In this document: one piece after another, positions 17,201 to 26,538 of the stretch
How positions within the stretch are numbered: position 1 is the first letter of the stretch
Layout: each line of letters begins with the position of its first letter
NCBI RefSeq assembly: GCF_917563915.1
Contig: NZ_CAKJTI010000028.1
Location: 1-49,008 of the forward strand
From: Bacillus rhizoplanae
GTDB taxonomy: Bacteria > Bacillota > Bacilli > Bacillales > Bacillaceae_G
Length of the DNA stretch: 49,008 nucleotides
Direction of reading: 5' to 3'
The notes under the pieces: model-generated
What the model was told of the DNA's origin: nothing
Databases searched by the model: none
The model's input: only the letters and a program-made list of their open reading frames with translations
Made by a program: the position numbers and the translations under genes

Positions 17201-18784
17201 ATGAGCGTTATCGGTGATGGCGGTTATTATACAGCAGGACAGGGACAAACGGCAGCGGATATTTTGCTTCGAGAACAAATTAATCGGATTAACCAAGAGC
17301 CTTCAGAGCTTATAGGATATACGGGAGATATCGTGGAAAATGATACAGCCGAAAATTTTGCGACAGGTCTTGCAAATATGAATCTCTTTAAAATGCCGTA
17401 TATTGTAAGTATAGGAAATCATGAGATTTCCGGTACAAATTCGCGCTTAAACTATCAAAAAACGTTTGGCGAGCCGACATATATGTATGATTATGGAAAT
17501 ACGCGCATCATCGGACTGGATAGTGCAAACGGGGGTCTTACAAATTCTGATGCATCACAATGGCCTTGGCTGCAAGAAGTGCTGGCAAACAATAATAAAA
17601 AAAATGTACTTGTGTTTATGCATGTACCTCCAGATGAAATTAGCGCCGATGGAGAAGACTATAATACAGGACACGGATTTTCCAATCGAGAAGAAGCACA
17701 GAAGTTTTATGATATGATGGGTGCCTACAAACAGCAGAACCGTAATAAAAATATTGTAGTATTGAGCGGCGATCTTCACGCATATCAGCATAAAAATGTA
17801 CAAGGTGTAGACTATATTATTTCAGGCGGAGGCGGAAAGTATACGCATATCCCTCCGGAAAAAGGTGGCTTTTATCATTACCTCAACTTAAAGATAGAAG
17901 GTAATACAATAAGCTGGGATGTTATTCCTTTATTAGACTCCATCAGCTTCAGTGCAGCTTCCGTAACGGTAGAAACAAATGCGAAAGTGAAACTGGAGGC
18001 AAATGGCAAGTTTATGACGAGCACGAACACCCCAATTACGCTTCCAATTGCACCGCCATTCGAGACAGAATGGAAATCGAGCAATGAAAAGGTTGCCTCT
18101 GTAGATGACACAGGAACCGTTACAGCTTTATCTCCTGGAGAAGCGGTAATTACGGTAAAAAGTGGCTGGCGAGAAGCACAAATAAAGCTTATTGTACCAG
18201 ATTCTCCTGCAAAAGCTGCAGTGATATATGCAGCGCAGTTGGCGAATGGAGATTTAACTACACAAGAAAAAATTATGGATGCCTATAAAGCTATTTCTTC
18301 TGCAGAAGAAATAGTAAAAGCATTGCCAAATAGCAGGGAAAAAAGTGACTTAATAAAAAGAATAAGCATGCTTAAGGCAATCGTTAATTTAAACCAGCGT
18401 ATATACGAAATTCAATCAGCCGCATATACAAGTGCTGAATCAATAGATCAAGGAATTACCAACTATGAAAAGGTAGATGCACTCATGAAGGTAATTCCGG
18501 ATGAAACAGAAAGAAAGCTTGTGAAGGAAAAGTTGATACAAGCAGAAGTGCCGATTGTACAGGGTATAAAGGTAGTGTTGGAGCAGCAAGATAAAATGAA
18601 CCGAATGAAGGATACGTGGCTTCGTTTTGTAGTCATACATGGAATCCATAAGTTCAATCCAGCCGATGAATCTAGTATGCAGCAAGTATATGGTTATATT
18701 AAAGATATTGTAAAAGAACATGCGACAGAGCAAGAAATAAAAGCTGCAATTCAAAAATATATGAAACACGATAAAAACATCTAA
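14300..18784 (+). CDS. Large secreted phosphodiester glycosidase / metallophosphoesterase multidomain protein
   Basis: The 1494-residue exported protein has a signal peptide at about 1-39 ending VYAAES. A phosphodiester-glycosidase (NAGPA/DUF2233) domain spans about 60-410, with GFNMDFYN, PNGLQI, NVDGGGSTTY and SNSLMIVS. Then come Big-type Ig repeats (about 430-585), a carbohydrate-binding-like beta-sandwich (about 588-753), two Ig-like repeats (758-953) and a calcineurin-type metallophosphoesterase (about 963-1211) with TGDIVEND, GNHEIS, FMHVPPDE and LSGDLHAYQH. A Big2 domain (about 1213-1300) and a helical tail complete it. The two hydrolases suggest attack on phosphodiester-linked sugars such as teichoic acid or phosphoglycans; the substrate is inferred. 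The start has gaaggag 6 nt upstream. Confidence 0.82.
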   Translation: MMTKEYLPIKIRQISIVWLVVFYVVSMLVSTVSMPVYAAESLFQPVKEDDFTVGPGVVHKSLTLKNETHIEAVNMIEVDPRNPHIKLEVTSPKGKVVALDTVRNQAKQIDREGYRVIAGFNMDFYNTDPNYAGVPNGLQITQGEVITAPVSTQSALAVMADGGFKIAKNLKMTGTILNPANGQERTLDGVNRPRTDSASNNLYLYTSKFNSTTKSAGAGVEVVINPSNTKLEANKVLTGKVEAVYETNNTAIPDGRWVLSATGDQAAWLKENFFEGKEVQINIQFNEDFNNAVQAVSGGVVLVENGKPTEQALNDDKDRHPRTFVASKQGKLHVITFDGRQPTYSDGVTLAEGAKYLAELGMETAINVDGGGSTTYAARMPGDQTLSVLNSPSDGYERSNSNSLMIVSTAPVSDLAYLIPVPKGPLKVLANGVIDFSAKGQDQYFNGVPVDTQKLTFAVDGAIGNISSAGKFIASNTAGQGNVNINLGAISQSVPVEVVNELSSIKISPNPVIVNPGQKQTFNVKGYDQSGNEIIVSPNLLKWEVTGNIGTISPNGELTAVNETATGSIIVSYGSTKAEVAVSVGKPPVVIEDFEDLNDLYFSSARANSVSLDLMSRSKPVRVGTHSARLSYDFTGTIGTSAAYVNFKGADGNIGRELEGRPSKLGLWVYGDEKNHWLRAVIQDGNGKNIPLSLTGAGELNWEGWKYVSVDIPSDTVTPIKLRQIYVVETSNSNKNKGAVYFDHLRAIYSDTGEDLIGPVFSDVSPAKGKRVYTNTPDISAIVKDEGKGVDTGSLKMMIDDNVVQHQYDATTGKISYKPAEPLADGEHHVVIDGMDIAGNPALPKADWKFVVYTGDDLAKPEVTIISPADGITTRTNQPRIAAKLFDEYKGIDVNKIQMTIDDKDVSFQYDEASGTVYYMPKIAWENGTNHKVKVTAVDKSNNETVQTWSFTIGSPLGQPKKQNHFQMSVIGDGGYYTAGQGQTAADILLREQINRINQEPSELIGYTGDIVENDTAENFATGLANMNLFKMPYIVSIGNHEISGTNSRLNYQKTFGEPTYMYDYGNTRIIGLDSANGGLTNSDASQWPWLQEVLANNNKKNVLVFMHVPPDEISADGEDYNTGHGFSNREEAQKFYDMMGAYKQQNRNKNIVVLSGDLHAYQHKNVQGVDYIISGGGGKYTHIPPEKGGFYHYLNLKIEGNTISWDVIPLLDSISFSAASVTVETNAKVKLEANGKFMTSTNTPITLPIAPPFETEWKSSNEKVASVDDTGTVTALSPGEAVITVKSGWREAQIKLIVPDSPAKAAVIYAAQLANGDLTTQEKIMDAYKAISSAEEIVKALPNSREKSDLIKRISMLKAIVNLNQRIYEIQSAAYTSAESIDQGITNYEKVDALMKVIPDETERKLVKEKLIQAEVPIVQGIKVVLEQQDKMNRMKDTWLRFVVIHGIHKFNPADESSMQQVYGYIKDIVKEHATEQEIKAAIQKYMKHDKNI

Positions 18785-18880
18785 AATAGTTAGTTTCAGA
18801 TACTATACGTAAGTTGCTTTTCAGTCTTTAGTATTTTAAAGATTAAAGCTGTTTAAAAGAATATCCAAGAAATTTAAGAA

Positions 18881-18916
18881 AACAGCCGGCTGCATATATG
18901 CAGCCGGCTGTTTTAG
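18881..18916. terminator. Terminator after the large secreted protein
   Basis: A perfect GC-rich palindrome centred on gcatatatgc has arms cagccggc/gccggctg and ends in TTTT. It can serve both strands. Confidence 0.9.
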
Positions 18917-19010
18917 TTCAGACTTATTTAATACCGTACTAATAAAAACTGTAGTTTTTGAGACTTTTGGTTGCAACATTTACTTTTATTGATAGTATTT
19001 CAAACAACTA

Positions 19011-22000
19011 CTAGGATAGGTGTTTAGCATTCTTTGTTACTTCAATTTTACTGTGAGCATACTTCTTATGAAGCCACTCATAAATAATAGGGATGATAAT
19101 AAAACTGTTAATTGTTGATGTAACCATTCCTCCTATAACCACGATACCTAATGTTTGAGAAATAACTGTATCCGCATTATGAGAAAATGCAAGTGGTAAT
19201 AAAGTAAGGATTGTTGCCGCTGCTGTCATTAAGATTGGTCTAATCCTTGAAAGACTACCATTCAAAACAGCCTCTTTAATAGGCATTCCTTCTTTTCGAT
19301 TTCGTTCGATTTTGTCGATTAATACAATTCCGTTCGTTACCACGATTCCCGTCAACATAAGTACGCCAATTAAGGCTGCTAAATTCCACTCCCCGCCGAA
19401 TAGCGCTAGTGCAACTACTACACCACTTAAGGCAAGCGGAATGCTAAGGAGTACAGCTAATGGAGCTCTCCAACCTTTAAATACTGATGAAATAACCAGT
19501 AACACTAACAAAATGGAGAATGCTACAGCAACGGACATATCAAAAATCATTTGTTTGACTTGTTCTGATATACCTCCTATAGAATAACTCACACCATTCG
19601 GAAGCTTCATGTTTTGCAGTGTTTGATCCACTTGGTTTGAAACTTTGCTAATGTCACTTGAAGTAATCTGAGCTGTAACGGCAGAAAATGGTTGGCCATC
19701 TCGTTCACTGATTGTAGACGGAGATGTATCTTTTGTAATCGTTGCTAGCTGGTCAAATCTTACACTATTTCCGTCTTTCGTTTGGAACGTTTCAGCTCCT
19801 AATGAAGCCATTACATCACTTGGCGAAGCATCGATCTGAACCTTTGAATCCTGTCCAGAAGCAATTTGATCTAGATATACGTCTACTGGAAGGTTCTTGT
19901 GATCAATGGTAATCGTTGCATCCTTCGCCTGTACCATATATCTGTTTACTACTTTTAGGATATCGGCAACATTCACACCTTGTTGTTCAATAGCTGAACG
20001 ATTTAAAGTTACTTTATATTTCGGTAATCCATTCGTTAAATCTACTTTTCCATCTACGCTTAATCCAGGTATGTTTGCTAACTCCGTTCTTACCTTTTGA
20101 GCCGTTTGATCGAGTGTAACTTGGTCTGCACCAGTCAGCAATAGTTTCATTTGTGAATCATCACCGGAGATATTTTGACTAGTTACGGTATAGGCTACTT
20201 TATCGGAAAGATGCGGCAATTGAGATTGTAAATTTTGAATAACAGAATCTGCATCCTTGTCATTTTTCAATGTAACAGAAAGGTTTGCGACATTTGGGCT
20301 TTGAATAAATCCTCCTCCTTGGTCGAACACATCATCACTTTGAGGGGTCATAGTGGAACCAAAGCTAGACGAATACGATTTCACCTTCGGATTTTCTTTT
20401 AAAGTTTGTTCCACTTTTTGAACTTCTGCATCTACCTCTGGTAATGTACTTCCTTTTGGTAATTCTACCTTAACAGCAATTTGACCAGATTTGGCGCTTG
20501 GCAAAAAGTTAATAGGAAGGAAGGCAGCATAAATGGCTGCGAACACAAAGATAATAACAGACCCAAACACCATTGCTTTTTTATGTTTTAGAGCAGATTG
20601 TAAAACCGGCTTCATCATCGGCTCTATGCTTACTGATTTTTTATTGGATGGAGCACCTTTCCAACCCATGAATGCTAAAGCTGGGATGACGAACATCGCA
20701 ACAAAGAATGAAGTAATAAGCGCAATGACTACTGACCAAGCAAATCCACTGTAAGATGCACTAATCATACCTCCTACCATGGTGATTGGTATAAATACTG
20801 CAATAGTTGTTAAAGTGGATGCGAGAATTGCAGGTAACATTTCCGTTACCGCAGAGCCCAGTAATGAGAGTAAAGATTTCTCTTTTGATTCTTCTTTTTT
20901 ACGGTACATGTTATCCAAAATGACAATCGAATCATCCACAATTCGTCCCATCGCTACAATCAAACCGGAAACCGTTAAAATATTTAACGTGATACCCATA
21001 GATTTTAATATCGCTGTTGTTGCCAATAGGGAAATCGGCAATGAGATTGCAATGAGCAAAGTAGATCGAACATTACGGAAAAAGAAAAATACACAGATCA
21101 TGGAGAATAAACAGCCGAGTAATCCTTCACGAACTAATCCGAATAAGGAACTGTTTAACTCCTGTTCGCGATCCAATAAGACCTGCATTGAAACGTCACC
21201 ATTTTTAACGGAATCAAGATGTTGTACTCGGTCTTTTACCTGTTCTGCTACGTCTGTAATATTAGCAGAAGGAGTTTTAATGACGTTTAGCACCACGCTA
21301 GCTTGACCATTTGTTCTAGACACAGTCTTCACATCATTTAAGGAACGGGAGATATCTGCAACCGTTGATAAAGGAACTGTTTTCCCTTCCGCATTTTTAA
21401 CAGGTACATTTTTAATTTGTTGTTCATCTAGTGTTAATCCATCAAAACTTACTGGAATGGATAATTGATTATTTAGCATTGTTCCTTTTGGCAAACTTGG
21501 AAAAGATGTAGATAATGATTTATTTACATCATCCAGTGTTAGTCCGTTTTTTGCTAAATCTTTCGTGCGTACGGTTAATACAAATCCATCCTTTGCTCCG
21601 CCAAAGGCGCTCACATCTGAAACACCTGGTACGGATTTGATTTGTTTTACAATGTCTTGTTGTACGTTAGAGCGCAGTTCTTGTTCATTAAACTTAGAGC
21701 TTGTTAAGCTATACGTTAATACAGGAAATGAACTTGTAGTTACTCTCGTCACAGTTGGTTTCGTTGTAACAGTAGGTGGTAACTGTGCATTTGCCAACGC
21801 TTTGTTTACGTCGTCTTCTGCTTTCTTCATGTCAAAATTCATAGGAAAATACAAACTCATAAACAAACCACCATCATATGAGGTTGTCTCTACGTTCGCT
21901 AATCCGTCTACAGTTTGTGCAGCACTCACAAGTGGGTCTGTAATCTCTTTCTTGATTTGATCTGCTTGCTCCGCAGGAACACGCATACTTACTGTAAGAG

Positions 22001-22133
22001 TGTTGTTGTTAATTCCTGGTAGATAGTCACGTTGCATTTGGAAAGCAGAAATGCCTCCCCAAGCCAATATAATGAGAGCACAAACAATCATTAATATGCC
22101 TCGTTGCATCGCTCCCTCAACAATCTTTTTCAT
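19011..22133 (-). CDS. RND-family efflux permease (AcrB/SwrC type)
   Basis: The 1040-residue transporter has the RND duplication: helix 1, a large extracellular porter loop, helices 2-6, then a second loop and helices 8-12. The proton-relay aspartates are in GRIVDDSIVILDNM (helix 4). The N-terminus MKKIVEGAMQRGILMIVCAL is typical of Gram-positive RND pumps such as SwrC/YerP, which confer tolerance to lipopeptides and other amphiphiles. I place the start at 22133 because gaggagg lies 7 nt upstream; an in-frame ATG at 22154 lies before this ribosome site. It follows bcrC-2 in the same direction by 119 bp, and an atgagaaaaat-like motif near 22240 hints at shared regulation. Confidence 0.9.
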   Translation of the reverse strand: MKKIVEGAMQRGILMIVCALIILAWGGISAFQMQRDYLPGINNNTLTVSMRVPAEQADQIKKEITDPLVSAAQTVDGLANVETTSYDGGLFMSLYFPMNFDMKKAEDDVNKALANAQLPPTVTTKPTVTRVTTSSFPVLTYSLTSSKFNEQELRSNVQQDIVKQIKSVPGVSDVSAFGGAKDGFVLTVRTKDLAKNGLTLDDVNKSLSTSFPSLPKGTMLNNQLSIPVSFDGLTLDEQQIKNVPVKNAEGKTVPLSTVADISRSLNDVKTVSRTNGQASVVLNVIKTPSANITDVAEQVKDRVQHLDSVKNGDVSMQVLLDREQELNSSLFGLVREGLLGCLFSMICVFFFFRNVRSTLLIAISLPISLLATTAILKSMGITLNILTVSGLIVAMGRIVDDSIVILDNMYRKKEESKEKSLLSLLGSAVTEMLPAILASTLTTIAVFIPITMVGGMISASYSGFAWSVVIALITSFFVAMFVIPALAFMGWKGAPSNKKSVSIEPMMKPVLQSALKHKKAMVFGSVIIFVFAAIYAAFLPINFLPSAKSGQIAVKVELPKGSTLPEVDAEVQKVEQTLKENPKVKSYSSSFGSTMTPQSDDVFDQGGGFIQSPNVANLSVTLKNDKDADSVIQNLQSQLPHLSDKVAYTVTSQNISGDDSQMKLLLTGADQVTLDQTAQKVRTELANIPGLSVDGKVDLTNGLPKYKVTLNRSAIEQQGVNVADILKVVNRYMVQAKDATITIDHKNLPVDVYLDQIASGQDSKVQIDASPSDVMASLGAETFQTKDGNSVRFDQLATITKDTSPSTISERDGQPFSAVTAQITSSDISKVSNQVDQTLQNMKLPNGVSYSIGGISEQVKQMIFDMSVAVAFSILLVLLVISSVFKGWRAPLAVLLSIPLALSGVVVALALFGGEWNLAALIGVLMLTGIVVTNGIVLIDKIERNRKEGMPIKEAVLNGSLSRIRPILMTAAATILTLLPLAFSHNADTVISQTLGIVVIGGMVTSTINSFIIIPIIYEWLHKKYAHSKIEVTKNAKHLS

Positions 22134-22252
22134 TTTCTTACCTCCTCGTTTCATTCATGTAAATAGAATCAATCACAAGTGACAAAAATAGAAAATATAA
22201 CATTGCTCTAGTAATCAGAGGATCTATTACAGCCTATTTTTCTCATTTTTTC

Positions 22253-22852
22253 TTAGCTTACTTTATAGCTATACTTAGCTAAAAAGGGGATATGTTCCGT
22301 TAATCTCTTGTACATGTAGAACACTAATTGTACTAAAGGCTCCAATTTTTTGGAGAACTGCATAACCAATATGCTTGTCCCATATGAGACAAGGGCACCG
22401 CCAATCACATCTGCAGGATAATGGACTCCGACGAATACACGGGAAATGCCAACAATGATAGCCCATACTAATACGGGATATTTCCACGAATCGTTTCGTA
22501 GCAACAGCGTACATGCTATAGAAAATACTAATACCGAATGATCACTTACAAATGAAGAGTCAGCAGGATGCGGTATTAATTGGTGAACATGATGTGCCAC
22601 GAATGGACGTGGATGGTAGTAGACAAGGTGAAGGATTGCGTTTATGGACAATCCAAGTAAGCAAGAAAAGACAATGTATATAGCTGTATATTGTTTCTCT
22701 GCTCTTTTTTCTTTGTTTGCAGTAAACCATAGAAATAACATAAATGCGATTACGACATAAGGGACGCTATTTGTGATGAATATCATACCTCTATCTAGAT
22801 AAGAGGAGCGGCCGGCCAAATTGTTAATCCATTGAAATATTTCATAGTTCAT
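22253..22852 (-). CDS. bcrC: Undecaprenyl-diphosphate phosphatase, BcrC type, copy 2
   Basis: At 199 residues it has exactly the length of the copy at 2943-3542 and the same motifs: MNYEIFQWINNLAG, YYHPRPF, SFVSDHSVL and SRVFVGVHYPADVIGG. Catalysis is as for BcrC: C55-PP to C55-P outside the membrane. The ATG at 22852 follows aaggag by 9 nt; a longer frame to 22921 lacks a ribosome site and family similarity. It is divergent from the DedA-PAP2 gene, with tandem 11-mers in between, and upstream of the RND pump on the same strand. Having two BcrC-type enzymes in 20 kb points to strong selection for lipid-II-cycle protection. Confidence 0.88.
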   Translation of the reverse strand: MNYEIFQWINNLAGRSSYLDRGMIFITNSVPYVVIAFMLFLWFTANKEKRAEKQYTAIYIVFSCLLGLSINAILHLVYYHPRPFVAHHVHQLIPHPADSSFVSDHSVLVFSIACTLLLRNDSWKYPVLVWAIIVGISRVFVGVHYPADVIGGALVSYGTSILVMQFSKKLEPLVQLVFYMYKRLTEHIPFLAKYSYKVS

Positions 22853-22974
22853 ATTGATCAGCTCCTTATTTATAGTTTTTTTGGTGTCATATGTAGAAAG
22901 AGAAAAACGCAAGCTCACCAAAAATGTGTATTCTGAGTGTATCGTGAGAAGCTGAACATCCTATGAAAATTACA

Positions 22975-22996
22975 TTAAAAATGAATTAAAAATGAA
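22975..22996. promoter_or_regulatory. Perfect 11-bp tandem direct repeat in the divergent bcrC-2 / DedA control region
   Basis: The 11-mer ttaaaaatgaa occurs twice head to tail. It lies about 18 bp before a possible -10 (tatagt, about 23014-23019) of the DedA-PAP2 gene. The core AAAAATGA also occurs in the 11-mers before bcrC-1 (2836-2857). The local response regulator (24420-25121) is the obvious candidate binder. Confidence 0.5.
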
Positions 22997-23074
22997 AAAG
23001 GACCGTGAGTTTAGTGCTATAGTAGTTTATAAATGAAAATAAAAACAAAAAAGAATGAGGCCCGGAGGAACGAC

Positions 23075-24364
23075 ATGGAACATTTTATATCATTATTTGA
23101 ACAGCACAGCTATATTATTTTATTCACTGTTATTTTGATTGAACTGCTTGCGATTCCGATTTCGGCTGAATTCTTTATGAGTTTTGCCGGATATTTTGTG
23201 TTTCAAGGAAAAATGGATTACACCTTGGCCATTCTGACAGCTATTGCCGCTGGAGGAGTCGGAATTACAGTCACATACTGGATTGGAAGGTTAGGAGGCT
23301 ATAAACTGATCGAGAAGTATGGACGATATATTCACCTTGGACCTAAGAACTACAAAAAAGTAGCCGCTTGGATGGAACGATCAGGCAGTAAATTGTTGGT
23401 AGTTGCTTATTTCATTACTGGGGTTCGCCACTTCACAGGATACGTATCTGGTATTTCAAGAATGCCGTATCGAACCTTTCTTGTTCCAGCATATATAGGG
23501 GCAAGCTTATGGGCAATTAGCTTTATTACACTAGGGAAAATATTAGGACCGCGCTGGCAGGATTTTCATAAATTGGCCGGACAATATCTCATCTACATTG
23601 TCCTTGTACTCGCTATCGTTATCGGAGGGTTACTAGTTTACAAATTTTACAAAAAGCAAATCAAAAACTTTTTCGTACGACTGCTTAATCGGCTCATTTC
23701 TTACTTTCGAACCATTCGAGCAACGGAAGTGTTCCTTATCAGTCTTACACTAGTCTTATTAGGAATGACAACCTTAATGTTGGGACTTGCACAGGATTAT
23801 TTATATAATGAGTTTACTCAGTTTAATGAGGTTACTATATATATTGTTCATTCTATACTTCAAACAGGTTGGACAAATAGTATGAGCAGATTCCTATCGT
23901 TGCAGTTACCTATCGCATTTGGTGTTCTAATTATTATTACGATTTTAGCCATTTGGAGAAAAGGAAGGAATAGATGGCTTGAAGGTCTTTTACTTACCAT
24001 TTCCATAGTTGGAGCGCATATGTACCATATTGCGGTCTTACACACACTGTCTTATTTTCATTTTATTGGAAAAGAAGCGGCAACTCGTTCTTCTACTTTT
24101 CCAGATGAAAAAGCAACAATTACCATTATTGTGTATGGCACCTGCTTATTTCTAATGGTACGCCACCTGAAGAATAAGTATATACAATTTGTTCTCCCTC
24201 TTCTGGGTATCTTGCTTTTACTATGTATAGCAATTGCAAACATTGGGCTTTCTCATATACTTCCAAGCGATATCGTGGGTGGATATGTGTATGGCGCGGT
24301 GTGGATGTTCTTGAATTTCTTGCTATTTGAGATGTTTCGCCTTATCGTAAATAAGCAAATTTAA
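23075..24364 (+). CDS. DedA-family protein fused to a degenerate PAP2-like membrane domain
   Basis: The first half of this 429-residue protein is a DedA/SNARE-associated domain: IELLAIPISAEFFMSFAGYF, GYKLIEKYGRYIHLG and FITGVRHFTGYVSGISRMPY carry the family Arg and Pro/Gly-rich features. DedA proteins recycle undecaprenyl phosphate or other lipids across the membrane. The second half (about 220-429) resembles PAP2 topology: SSTFPDEKATITI sits where PSGH is expected and GLSHILPSDIVGGY keeps the His and Asp of motif 3, but no K-x6-RP motif is seen. It may be catalytically dead or altered. The start at 23075 follows cggaggaa. The context (BcrC, two-component system) supports a C55-lipid cycle role. 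Confidence 0.8.
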   Translation: MEHFISLFEQHSYIILFTVILIELLAIPISAEFFMSFAGYFVFQGKMDYTLAILTAIAAGGVGITVTYWIGRLGGYKLIEKYGRYIHLGPKNYKKVAAWMERSGSKLLVVAYFITGVRHFTGYVSGISRMPYRTFLVPAYIGASLWAISFITLGKILGPRWQDFHKLAGQYLIYIVLVLAIVIGGLLVYKFYKKQIKNFFVRLLNRLISYFRTIRATEVFLISLTLVLLGMTTLMLGLAQDYLYNEFTQFNEVTIYIVHSILQTGWTNSMSRFLSLQLPIAFGVLIIITILAIWRKGRNRWLEGLLLTISIVGAHMYHIAVLHTLSYFHFIGKEAATRSSTFPDEKATITIIVYGTCLFLMVRHLKNKYIQFVLPLLGILLLLCIAIANIGLSHILPSDIVGGYVYGAVWMFLNFLLFEMFRLIVNKQI

Positions 24365-24419
24365 TATCCAGTGCATACAGGAATATGACAGACAATGAAT
24401 GTAGAAAGAAGAGGGTATT

Positions 24420-25121
24420 ATGAACAAACGTATTTTAGTTGTAGAAGATGAAGTGCAAATAGCAAGAGTACTACAGTTAGAACTGGAGTATGAAGGGTAC
24501 GAAGTATTAGTAAAACATGATGGAAAATCAGGATTAGAAGTAGCCTTACAGACAAACTTAGATCTAATTTTGCTGGATGTAATGTTGCCAGAATTGAGCG
24601 GTATAGAAGTGTTACGACGATTAAGAAAGGCTGATAACTATGTACCAGTAATCCTTTTAACGGCTCGAAATACAACATTAGATAAAGTCATGGGCTTAGA
24701 TCAAGGGGCAAATGATTATGTTACAAAACCGTTTGAAATGGAAGAGCTTCTTGCGCGGGTACGTTCAAGTATTCGTTCGAACACCATGATTACAGCTGGT
24801 GTTCCGTTAAATGAACAAACACCTCTTTTATCCATTGCCGATTTATCGATAAATATGGATACGAGAGAAGTGACAAGGAACGGGAAATCCATTTCACTAA
24901 CTCCAAAAGAGTATGATTTATTAGTATATTTACTTACAAATAAAAACAAGATTGTAACACGTGAAGGTATTCTTACTCATGTTTGGGGATATGAATACGA
25001 AGGAGAAACGAACGTAATCGACGTGTATATTCGTCATCTTAGAAAGAAGATAGACGAGGAGTTTTCTTCTCCGTTAATTCATACGATCCGGGGAATAGGG
25101 TATTCCATAAGGGAGAAATAA
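24420..25121 (+). CDS. OmpR-family response regulator, second two-component system
   Basis: The 233-residue protein has a receiver domain (acidic pocket 9-11, phospho-acceptor Asp53 in LLDVMLPE, conserved Lys103 in VTKPF) and a C-terminal winged helix (SLTPKEYDLLVYLL, YIRHLRKKID, IRGIGYSIR). The ATG follows aagagggt. The kinase starts 1 bp after its stop, so they form an operon, probably also with the DedA-PAP2 gene 55 bp upstream. The likely targets are the local promoters with 11-bp repeats. Confidence 0.93.
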   Translation: MNKRILVVEDEVQIARVLQLELEYEGYEVLVKHDGKSGLEVALQTNLDLILLDVMLPELSGIEVLRRLRKADNYVPVILLTARNTTLDKVMGLDQGANDYVTKPFEMEELLARVRSSIRSNTMITAGVPLNEQTPLLSIADLSINMDTREVTRNGKSISLTPKEYDLLVYLLTNKNKIVTREGILTHVWGYEYEGETNVIDVYIRHLRKKIDEEFSSPLIHTIRGIGYSIREK

Positions 25122-25122
25122 G

Positions 25123-26481
25123 ATGAAGATTACAACAAAAATTAATTTGTTAACGACAGCTTGGCTATTTTGTATATTACTAATTATAAACGTTGTTGTA
25201 TTTTTTGCTTTTATGAAAACGACTGTAAATATGGAAGAAGAAGTGCTGTTTGAAAAAGCGCACGATATTATACAAGAACTTCATAAACAAAATACAACGA
25301 CGCTAACAGAAGACAAATTAAAATCATATTTAGTCGAGCATTCCTTCATTCGGATTATAGATCCTGATTCTCAAGTGATTAGCCAAGTCACGGATGATAA
25401 ACATTTATCTAATATAGAAGCTAAATTCTCTAAAAAATCTGAGTCACAGTTATACAAAATTCGAGAGGAACAAATCTTAATCACTCGCGTTCCCATTACT
25501 TCGGATAATCATGTTGTGGGCACATTGGAGATTGGCGAGCGATTAACCGGACTTGAAACGAGAAAAGACATTTTATTATCTATTCTTATCGCTTGTTCCG
25601 CTATCGCCATTATATTGTCTCTTCTCAGTGGAAGATGGTTGTCAAATATTATTATGCGACCTATTTCCAATATGATTAAAACGATGGAAGATATTGAACA
25701 AAGTGGTGTTCCAAAAACAATAGCTATTCATAAACAAACAAAGGATGAACTTGAAAAACTGGCTACAGCGTTTAATCTTATGATTAAGAGGCTACAAGAA
25801 AACTCTGAAAAACAGAAACAATTTATTTCGGATGCCTCTCATGAACTAAAGACTCCTCTTACAGTCATTAGAAGTTATGCCAATTTAGTAAGAAGACGAG
25901 GCATCCAAAACGAAGAAATGACAATAGAAGCGATTGAGGCAATCCATTCAGAAGCAACTCGAATGCAAAGAATGACGGAAGCATTACTGGATCTAGCAGC
26001 ATCAGAAAAAGAAACTGTTTTAGAAATAAAATCATCTGATTTAGTATCACTATGTCACAGCATTCTACAGCAATTCAAAGATGTTTATAGAAGAGAAATT
26101 ACACTCCATTACGATCAAGCACCTATCATGGTTAAAATGGATGAGCTGAAGATAAAACAAGTCATCATCATATTGCTCGATAACGCTATCAAGTATAGTT
26201 CTAACAAAATTGAAATTTTCTTGGACAAGAATGAAAATCATGCTGTGATACGAGTAAGCGATTATGGTATCGGTATACCGAAGGAAGAAATAGAGCATAT
26301 TTTTGAACGATTTTACCGAGTGGATAAAGCAAGGAGTCGAGAGACAGGAGGAACGGGATTAGGACTAGCTATCGCAAAAAATATTATGAAACAGCATAAG
26401 GGAGAAATCAAGATACGAAGCGAGGAAGGAAAAGGAACAGAAGTGGACTTGCTTTTACCCGTTTCCTATATGAATGAATAA
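25123..26481 (+). CDS. Membrane sensor histidine kinase, second two-component system
   Basis: This 452-residue kinase has TM1 (about 10-32), an extracellular sensor loop of about 115 residues, TM2 (about 150-170), HAMP, HisKA with His240 in FISDASHELKTPL, and HATPase with DNAIKY, DYGIGIP and GGTGLGLAIAKN boxes. The sensor loop is of moderate size, so ligand sensing at the cell surface is possible. It belongs to the same broad ArlS-like group as the first kinase of the window but is clearly not a recent copy. Confidence 0.92.
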   Translation: MKITTKINLLTTAWLFCILLIINVVVFFAFMKTTVNMEEEVLFEKAHDIIQELHKQNTTTLTEDKLKSYLVEHSFIRIIDPDSQVISQVTDDKHLSNIEAKFSKKSESQLYKIREEQILITRVPITSDNHVVGTLEIGERLTGLETRKDILLSILIACSAIAIILSLLSGRWLSNIIMRPISNMIKTMEDIEQSGVPKTIAIHKQTKDELEKLATAFNLMIKRLQENSEKQKQFISDASHELKTPLTVIRSYANLVRRRGIQNEEMTIEAIEAIHSEATRMQRMTEALLDLAASEKETVLEIKSSDLVSLCHSILQQFKDVYRREITLHYDQAPIMVKMDELKIKQVIIILLDNAIKYSSNKIEIFLDKNENHAVIRVSDYGIGIPKEEIEHIFERFYRVDKARSRETGGTGLGLAIAKNIMKQHKGEIKIRSEEGKGTEVDLLLPVSYMNE

Positions 26482-26538
26482 AGTAGTGAGATTAAAAAAT
26501 AAAAGTGAAGGTATTAGAAATCTAAATTATTCTTTTAT

